Shown: in pieces, positions 31,466 through 35,844 of the stretch
Layout: each line of letters begins with the position of its first letter
Position numbering within the stretch: position 1 is the stretch's first letter
Assembly (NCBI GenBank): GCA_946491735.1
Contig: CAMLYK010000006.1
Span: forward strand, 1-35,844
Reading direction: 5' to 3'
From: an uncultured Clostridia bacterium
GTDB lineage: Bacteria > Bacillota > Clostridia > Christensenellales > UBA1242
Length of the DNA stretch: 35,844 nt
Translations under genes and position numbers: made by a program
The notes under the pieces: generated by a model
The model's input: only the letters and a program-made list of their open reading frames with translations
Databases searched by the model: none
What the model was told of the DNA's origin: nothing

Positions 31466-32185
31466 TTAATCGTAGTCTACATTTAATAGATACAAATATT
31501 CAGGTTTGGCAGTGTTTGTTGCTTTGAAGGTTTTGAAAAGAGTCTTTTTTAATTCATCTAATTTTATCTTATTCAAACCGACTTCTAACATTGTACCCAC
31601 AATGTTTCGTACCATTTTGTAGAGGAAACCATTGCCTGTGATATATAAATACAAATATAGGCCAACTTTTTTAAGCTTCACATTATAAATTGTTCGGACG
31701 GTGGATTCATTATTAGCATTGCTAGCACGAAATCCTAAAAAATCATGTGTTCCGCGAAGTAGATGCAAAAATTTCTTCATCTTTTTTATATCAATTTGAG
31801 GAGAAATTTTTAGTGCATCATTATATAAAGGTAAGTCAATATTGGATAAATACATCTTATACAGATATGTCTTTTTTTTCGCTGAAAAACGCGCGTGAAT
31901 TTGTGTTGGCTGAATTGACATTACTTTTATACTTGAAGGTAGCAGTGCATTGAGAGATTTGGCTAGTTTATTGCAATCAAAACTTATATCACATTCAAAA
32001 TGAACGGGCTGAAAATAAGCAGAAACTTTTGCATCCGTTCTACCGCTGGCAGTGCAGGTGATTTCACTTTTTAACAAGAATGATAAATTTTTTTCTAAAA
32101 TCTGTTGAATAGAATTGGCATTTGGCTGTTTTTGCCAGCCTGAAAAATCTCGTCCATCATATGTAATAATCATCAAATATCTCAT
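31466..32185 (-). CDS. truA: tRNA pseudouridine synthase A (TruA)
   Basis: TruA converts uridines 38-40 of the tRNA anticodon arm to pseudouridine. The 239-residue product starts MRYLMIITYDGRDFSGWQKQ and holds the catalytic aspartate in ASGRTDAKVSA (about D53), with RARFSAK-like and FLYKMVRNIVGTML motifs later. A longer frame starting upstream is rejected because the predicted transcript begins at this ATG: TGT-TATAAT ends six bases before it. The length is close to the usual 245 residues. It diverges from the PFOR gene with back-to-back promoters. Confidence 0.95.
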   Translation of the reverse strand: MRYLMIITYDGRDFSGWQKQPNANSIQQILEKNLSFLLKSEITCTASGRTDAKVSAYFQPVHFECDISFDCNKLAKSLNALLPSSIKVMSIQPTQIHARFSAKKKTYLYKMYLSNIDLPLYNDALKISPQIDIKKMKKFLHLLRGTHDFLGFRASNANNESTVRTIYNVKLKKVGLYLYLYITGNGFLYKMVRNIVGTMLEVGLNKIKLDELKKTLFKTFKATNTAKPEYLYLLNVDYD

Positions 32186-32191
32186 ATATTT

Positions 32192-32200
32192 ATTATAACA
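32192..32200 (-). promoter_or_regulatory. Extended -10 promoter of truA, predicted leaderless
   Basis: TGT-TATAAT on the minus strand, six bases, then the ATG at 32185. A poor -35 (TTTGCG) is at 17 bp. No Shine-Dalgarno sequence is present. Confidence 0.7.
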
Positions 32201-32223
32201 TATTTGAAAATTAACGCAAACAT

Positions 32224-32252
32224 TTGCCAAAATTTGAAAGTTGTTTTATACT
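32224..32252 (+). promoter_or_regulatory. Promoter of the PFOR gene
   Basis: TTGCCA (32224-32229), 17-bp spacer, TATACT (32247-32252). Start near 32259, leaving 12 bases with AGGGGAT as Shine-Dalgarno. An in-frame upstream start at 32241 lies in the promoter and is rejected. Confidence 0.78.
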
Positions 32253-32270
32253 AAAACAAAAGGGGATAAT

Positions 32271-35200
32271 ATGAAAAAAGTAACTGTGGATGGGAATTAT
32301 GTTGCATCAAACATAGCATATATGTTCAATGATGTAGCTTGTATATATCCAATTACGCCTAGCAGCCCTATGGCGGAAAACTGCGACCAGTTTGCATATG
32401 ACAATAAAAAAAATATCTTTGGTAATAAACTTTTAATTACTCAGATGCAGAGCGAAGCAGGGGTTGCGGGAGCAGTGCATGGCAGTTTAATAGCAGGGGC
32501 AAAAACCACTACTTTTACTTCAAGTCAGGGTTTGATGTTGATGCTTCCTAATATGTATAAAATTGCAGGTGAAGCATTGCCTACTGTTTTTTATGTGGCG
32601 GCACGTACAGTTGCTACGCAGGCACTTAGTATTTTTTGCGATTATAGTGACATATACGCTTGTTTGAAAACTGGCTTTAATGTGATAAATTGTTCTAGCG
32701 TCCAAGAAGTCAATGACATTGCAATCGCTGCGGAACTGGCAAGCTTAAAATCTAGCACTCCATTCATTTGTTTTTTTGATGGCTTTAGAACTAGTCACGA
32801 ATTGAATACTGTATATATTTCTGAGCTGGATGATTTGTTGAAAGTCGTTGATTTCAATGATATACAAGAATTTAAAAATAGGGCGATGAACAACCACAAC
32901 CCGTTTTCAGCTGGAACAAATCAGAATCCGGATGTGTTTATGCAGAGCCGAGTTCGTAGCCTAGATAGATATAAAGATGTGGTAGAAATTGTGAAGCATT
33001 CGTTGAAAAAACAAAGCGAAATTACCAATAGGGCATATGATACAGTTGAATATTTTGGAGATGAAAATGCTAAAGATGTGGTAGTTGCAATAGGTACAGC
33101 AGCGGATGTTTTGACACTTGCAAAAAAACAATACAAAGGGAAAGTTGGTATTTTAAAGATTAGGTTATTAAAGCCTTTTGATGAAAAGACTTTCATTGAA
33201 AAATTGCCTAAAAATGTTCGCAATATAACTATTTTGGAGCGAAATTTGGACGTAAACGGAGTGGACACATTGACGAGTTATGTGCTGTCCGCTTTGCAAA
33301 AGAATAAAATTAACGCAAAGACCTACTCAGGCTCGTATGGATTGGGAGGCAAAGAGTTCACGCCAGATATGGCTATATCTGTTTTTGATAACATGCTCAA
33401 TAGGAAAAAAGAATTTTTTACACTCGGAATATATGATAATGTCACTCAGACCAATCTTGAAGTTAAAGAAAAATATGTTGATAATCTATCTGATTTTAGC
33501 ATGCGAGTTTACGGACTGGGAAGTGATGGAAGCGTAAGTTCGGTAAAAAACATTATCAAAATATTAGGAGATGAAACCACGAGTTTTATGCAAGGGTATT
33601 TTGATTATGATTCGAAGAAGTCTGGTAGTCTTACAATTTCACATTTGAGAAGTTCATTTTTGCCAATAAACGCACCATTCAATCCTAGAAAGGTCGATTT
33701 TGTGATGAACAACAATATCGGATATATTGAGAAATATGATTTGACTGATTGTTTGAAACAAAACGGTGTAATGCTCATCAATTCAAATTATTCGTTCGAA
33801 TTATTGAACAAAAAAATGCCAAATAAAATGAAACAGGACATCATTGACAAAAACATTAAATTGTATTCGATAGATGCAAATCAAATTGCCAAAGATAATG
33901 GATTGGGTGGCAAAATCAATACTATAATGCAGACCGCTATGTTTTATGTTTCAAAAATTTTACCACAAGATGTTGCATTAAAAAATATTCAGTCTTCCAT
34001 AATTAAGACTTATTCTAAAAAGGGAGATAAAATTGTCAAAGCTAATTTGTCCGCAATAGAAAATATAGAAGACAAAATTCAAAAGATTGATCCAAGCAAG
34101 TTTACAATCAATGATGCTTTAGTTTGCAAAGTGCGTCAATCTGATTATTATGAAGATGTGATAGTGCCTACCAGCAATCAGGAGGGGGATGAAATCCCTG
34201 TTGGCAAATTCACCTCGGACGGAAGAATGCCTACTGATACTGCAAAATTTGAAAAACGCGCATTGGCTACACAGATACCTAATTGGATAAGCGAAAAATG
34301 TATTCAATGCGGTAGATGCACGTTGATGTGTCCGCATGCGGCTATCAGACCAGTGATCTTTGACAGCAATAAGAAAGTGCCTAAGACGTTTACGAGTAAA
34401 AAAGCGTTTATTTGTGAAGGCAATTATAGGATGCAAGTAAACACGTTAGACTGTACAGGGTGTGGAGTGTGTAGTGAAGTTTGCCCAGTTAAAGCATTGA
34501 TAATGACAGAAAGTGAAAAGATTAGGGACAAAGAAATAGCTAACGAAGAATTTATGCTGACTCTTCCAACCATCACCCCATTTACACCAAATACTGTAAA
34601 GGGAGTGCAGTTTAAGCGACCTTATTTTGAATTTAGCGGAGCGTGTGCTGGTTGCGGAGAAACTCCATACATTAAACTTGCCACACAACTTTTTGGGGAT
34701 AGAATGTTAATCGCCAACGCTACAGGATGTTCGTCAATTTATGGCGGAACATATCCAATCTGTCCGTATAGTAAGGATAAAGACGGTTTTGGACCTACAT
34801 GGGCGAATTCGTTGTTTGAAGATAATGCGGAATTTGGATATGGTATAGCTATAGCCAAGAAAAATGAAAGAAAAAATTTCATCGAACACATAAAGACAAA
34901 GAAACTCAGTAAAAAATTAGACGAGATGATTGCTCCGTTTATCAAGCATCCGGAAAATCATGAGTATAATAAAAAACTCATACTTGATTTGAAAAAGTAC
35001 AAGAAAGGGCATATCATTAAGGGAGATGATAAATATTTATTTGACAATATCGGTTTAATTACTAGCCCTAGTATTTGGATTATTGGAGGAGATGGTTGGG
35101 CGGATGATATCGGTTTTGGTGGACTTGATCATGTCGTCGCCAGTGGCGAAAATGTCAATATCTTAGTCTTAGATACAGAAGTGTATTCTAATACTGGCGG

Positions 35201-35708
35201 GCAGACAAGTAAAGCTACTCCAAGAGGAGCGAGTGCAAAATTTAATATGACAGGTAAAAGCACAAAGAAAAAAGATCTTGCTAGTATGCTTTTGACATAC
35301 AAAGATGTGTACGTGGCAACTGTTGCAATGGGTGCAAATCCGGATCAATGTGTCAATGCTTTCGTCGAAGCAGAAAAATATAATGGACCTAGCGTCATCA
35401 TCGCATATGCTCCTTGCATCAATCATGGATATGATATGAGGTATAGTGAGAACCATTCATTCAACTCAGTAAAAAGTGGGTATAATACATTGTTTAGATA
35501 TAATCCAAATAATGATGAACCAATGCATGTTGACAGTTTTGATCCAACTATGAATTATCGTGATTATGTAGAATCAGAAAATAGATTTTCAATTCTTGAA
35601 AAAGTCAATAAACGAAACAAAAATAAACTTTTAAATCAAAGTGAACAGGATGCAATTAATAGAAGAAAATCATATAAAAATCAAGAAAAATTTGATAATA
35701 AGAAATAA
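32271..35708 (+). CDS. nifJ: Pyruvate:ferredoxin (flavodoxin) oxidoreductase
   Basis: PFOR oxidises pyruvate to acetyl-CoA and CO2 and passes electrons to ferredoxin or flavodoxin. The 1145-residue single-chain enzyme has all domains in order. First is the domain with YPITPSSPMAE and QSEAGVAGAVHG, then the CoA-side and gamma domains. A two-cluster ferredoxin domain follows, with CIQCGRCTLMCPH and CTGCGVCSEVCPVKA binding two 4Fe-4S. The ThDP domain comes last, with CAGCGE (proximal cluster cysteines), GDGWADDIGFGGLDHV and TEVYSNTGGQTSKATPRG. It would be cytoplasmic and oxygen-sensitive, which points to an anaerobe. The final ~30 residues are a polar tail. Confidence 0.96.
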   Translation: MKKVTVDGNYVASNIAYMFNDVACIYPITPSSPMAENCDQFAYDNKKNIFGNKLLITQMQSEAGVAGAVHGSLIAGAKTTTFTSSQGLMLMLPNMYKIAGEALPTVFYVAARTVATQALSIFCDYSDIYACLKTGFNVINCSSVQEVNDIAIAAELASLKSSTPFICFFDGFRTSHELNTVYISELDDLLKVVDFNDIQEFKNRAMNNHNPFSAGTNQNPDVFMQSRVRSLDRYKDVVEIVKHSLKKQSEITNRAYDTVEYFGDENAKDVVVAIGTAADVLTLAKKQYKGKVGILKIRLLKPFDEKTFIEKLPKNVRNITILERNLDVNGVDTLTSYVLSALQKNKINAKTYSGSYGLGGKEFTPDMAISVFDNMLNRKKEFFTLGIYDNVTQTNLEVKEKYVDNLSDFSMRVYGLGSDGSVSSVKNIIKILGDETTSFMQGYFDYDSKKSGSLTISHLRSSFLPINAPFNPRKVDFVMNNNIGYIEKYDLTDCLKQNGVMLINSNYSFELLNKKMPNKMKQDIIDKNIKLYSIDANQIAKDNGLGGKINTIMQTAMFYVSKILPQDVALKNIQSSIIKTYSKKGDKIVKANLSAIENIEDKIQKIDPSKFTINDALVCKVRQSDYYEDVIVPTSNQEGDEIPVGKFTSDGRMPTDTAKFEKRALATQIPNWISEKCIQCGRCTLMCPHAAIRPVIFDSNKKVPKTFTSKKAFICEGNYRMQVNTLDCTGCGVCSEVCPVKALIMTESEKIRDKEIANEEFMLTLPTITPFTPNTVKGVQFKRPYFEFSGACAGCGETPYIKLATQLFGDRMLIANATGCSSIYGGTYPICPYSKDKDGFGPTWANSLFEDNAEFGYGIAIAKKNERKNFIEHIKTKKLSKKLDEMIAPFIKHPENHEYNKKLILDLKKYKKGHIIKGDDKYLFDNIGLITSPSIWIIGGDGWADDIGFGGLDHVVASGENVNILVLDTEVYSNTGGQTSKATPRGASAKFNMTGKSTKKKDLASMLLTYKDVYVATVAMGANPDQCVNAFVEAEKYNGPSVIIAYAPCINHGYDMRYSENHSFNSVKSGYNTLFRYNPNNDEPMHVDSFDPTMNYRDYVESENRFSILEKVNKRNKNKLLNQSEQDAINRRKSYKNQEKFDNKK

Positions 35709-35768
35709 AACAAATTGATAATTATATAAATAATATTTTAAATAATTGGCTATTGATTAAATAAAAAG

Positions 35769-35799
35769 ATGAAGAAAAAATATAATTTCTTCATTTTTT
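35769..35799 (+). terminator. Terminator of the PFOR gene
   Basis: An ATGAAGAA/TTCTTCAT stem with a 10-base loop is followed by TTTTT, about 60 bases after the stop codon. The remaining sequence to the window end is A/T-rich with no gene. Confidence 0.82.
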
Positions 35800-35844
35800 A
35801 TTAAAAAATAATGATATTTTATATAAAAAATAAATATTTTTTAA

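Noticed and set aside
1..35844. tRNA genes, insertion sequences, phage genes and recombinases
   Set aside because: None was found by eye on either strand. The only tRNA-like structure is the acceptor/T-arm of tmRNA.

Overview
The window looks like chromosome from a low-GC, anaerobic member of the Bacillota, probably a clostridial lineage. The evidence is the strong A+T bias, sigma-A type promoters (TTGACA-N17-TATAAT variants), a pyruvate:ferredoxin oxidoreductase, uS9/uL13 with a probable L13-type leader, SmpB beside tmRNA, and lipoproteins plus TasA/camelysin-type secreted proteins. I saw no tRNA, rRNA, CRISPR array, transposase, integrase or phage gene.

Layout. 1-2000: smpB, two small unknown genes, and the tmRNA gene (ssrA) on the minus strand, encoding the tag ANQNKLAYAA. 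2150-8080: pyruvate kinase, two overlapping GT-C type membrane glycosyltransferases, and a VTT/TVP38-family membrane protein. 8100-10110: three consecutive zinc-ribbon proteins, one with an SPFH/YdjI-like domain. 10250-16110: small unknown genes, a lipoprotein, a PflX-like radical SAM protein, rpiB, a TM2 protein, mnmA and an unknown 385-residue protein. 16330-18440: a TasA-like locus (see below). 18437-29120: an unknown protein, a propeller-like lipoprotein, an RsmF-type rRNA methyltransferase, a coiled-coil membrane protein, a patatin lipase paired with a ComEC-like metallo-hydrolase, a kinase-like remnant and transketolase. 29340-35800: rpsI-rplM, a membrane protein and truA on the minus strand, then the large PFOR gene on the plus strand. 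Pyruvate kinase, transketolase, RpiB and PFOR fit fermentative sugar metabolism with pentose-phosphate interconversion.

The most striking locus is 16648-18102. Two TasA-like genes face each other, and the DNA coding for their signal peptides forms a perfect 64-bp inverted repeat. Only the plus-strand copy has a promoter, a long structured leader, a Shine-Dalgarno sequence and a complete N-terminus. The minus-strand copy starts inside the repeat, with an in-frame stop just upstream. Inversion between the repeats would join the silent copy in frame to the promoter and N-terminus. I read this as a predicted phase-variable switch between two fibre-forming proteins; no recombinase is visible in the window.

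A second genome-scale signal is that at least eight genes have exactly six bases between a recognisable -10 box and the ATG and lack a Shine-Dalgarno sequence. They are predicted to be transcribed as leaderless mRNAs, while other genes in the same window use short leaders with clear Shine-Dalgarno sequences.
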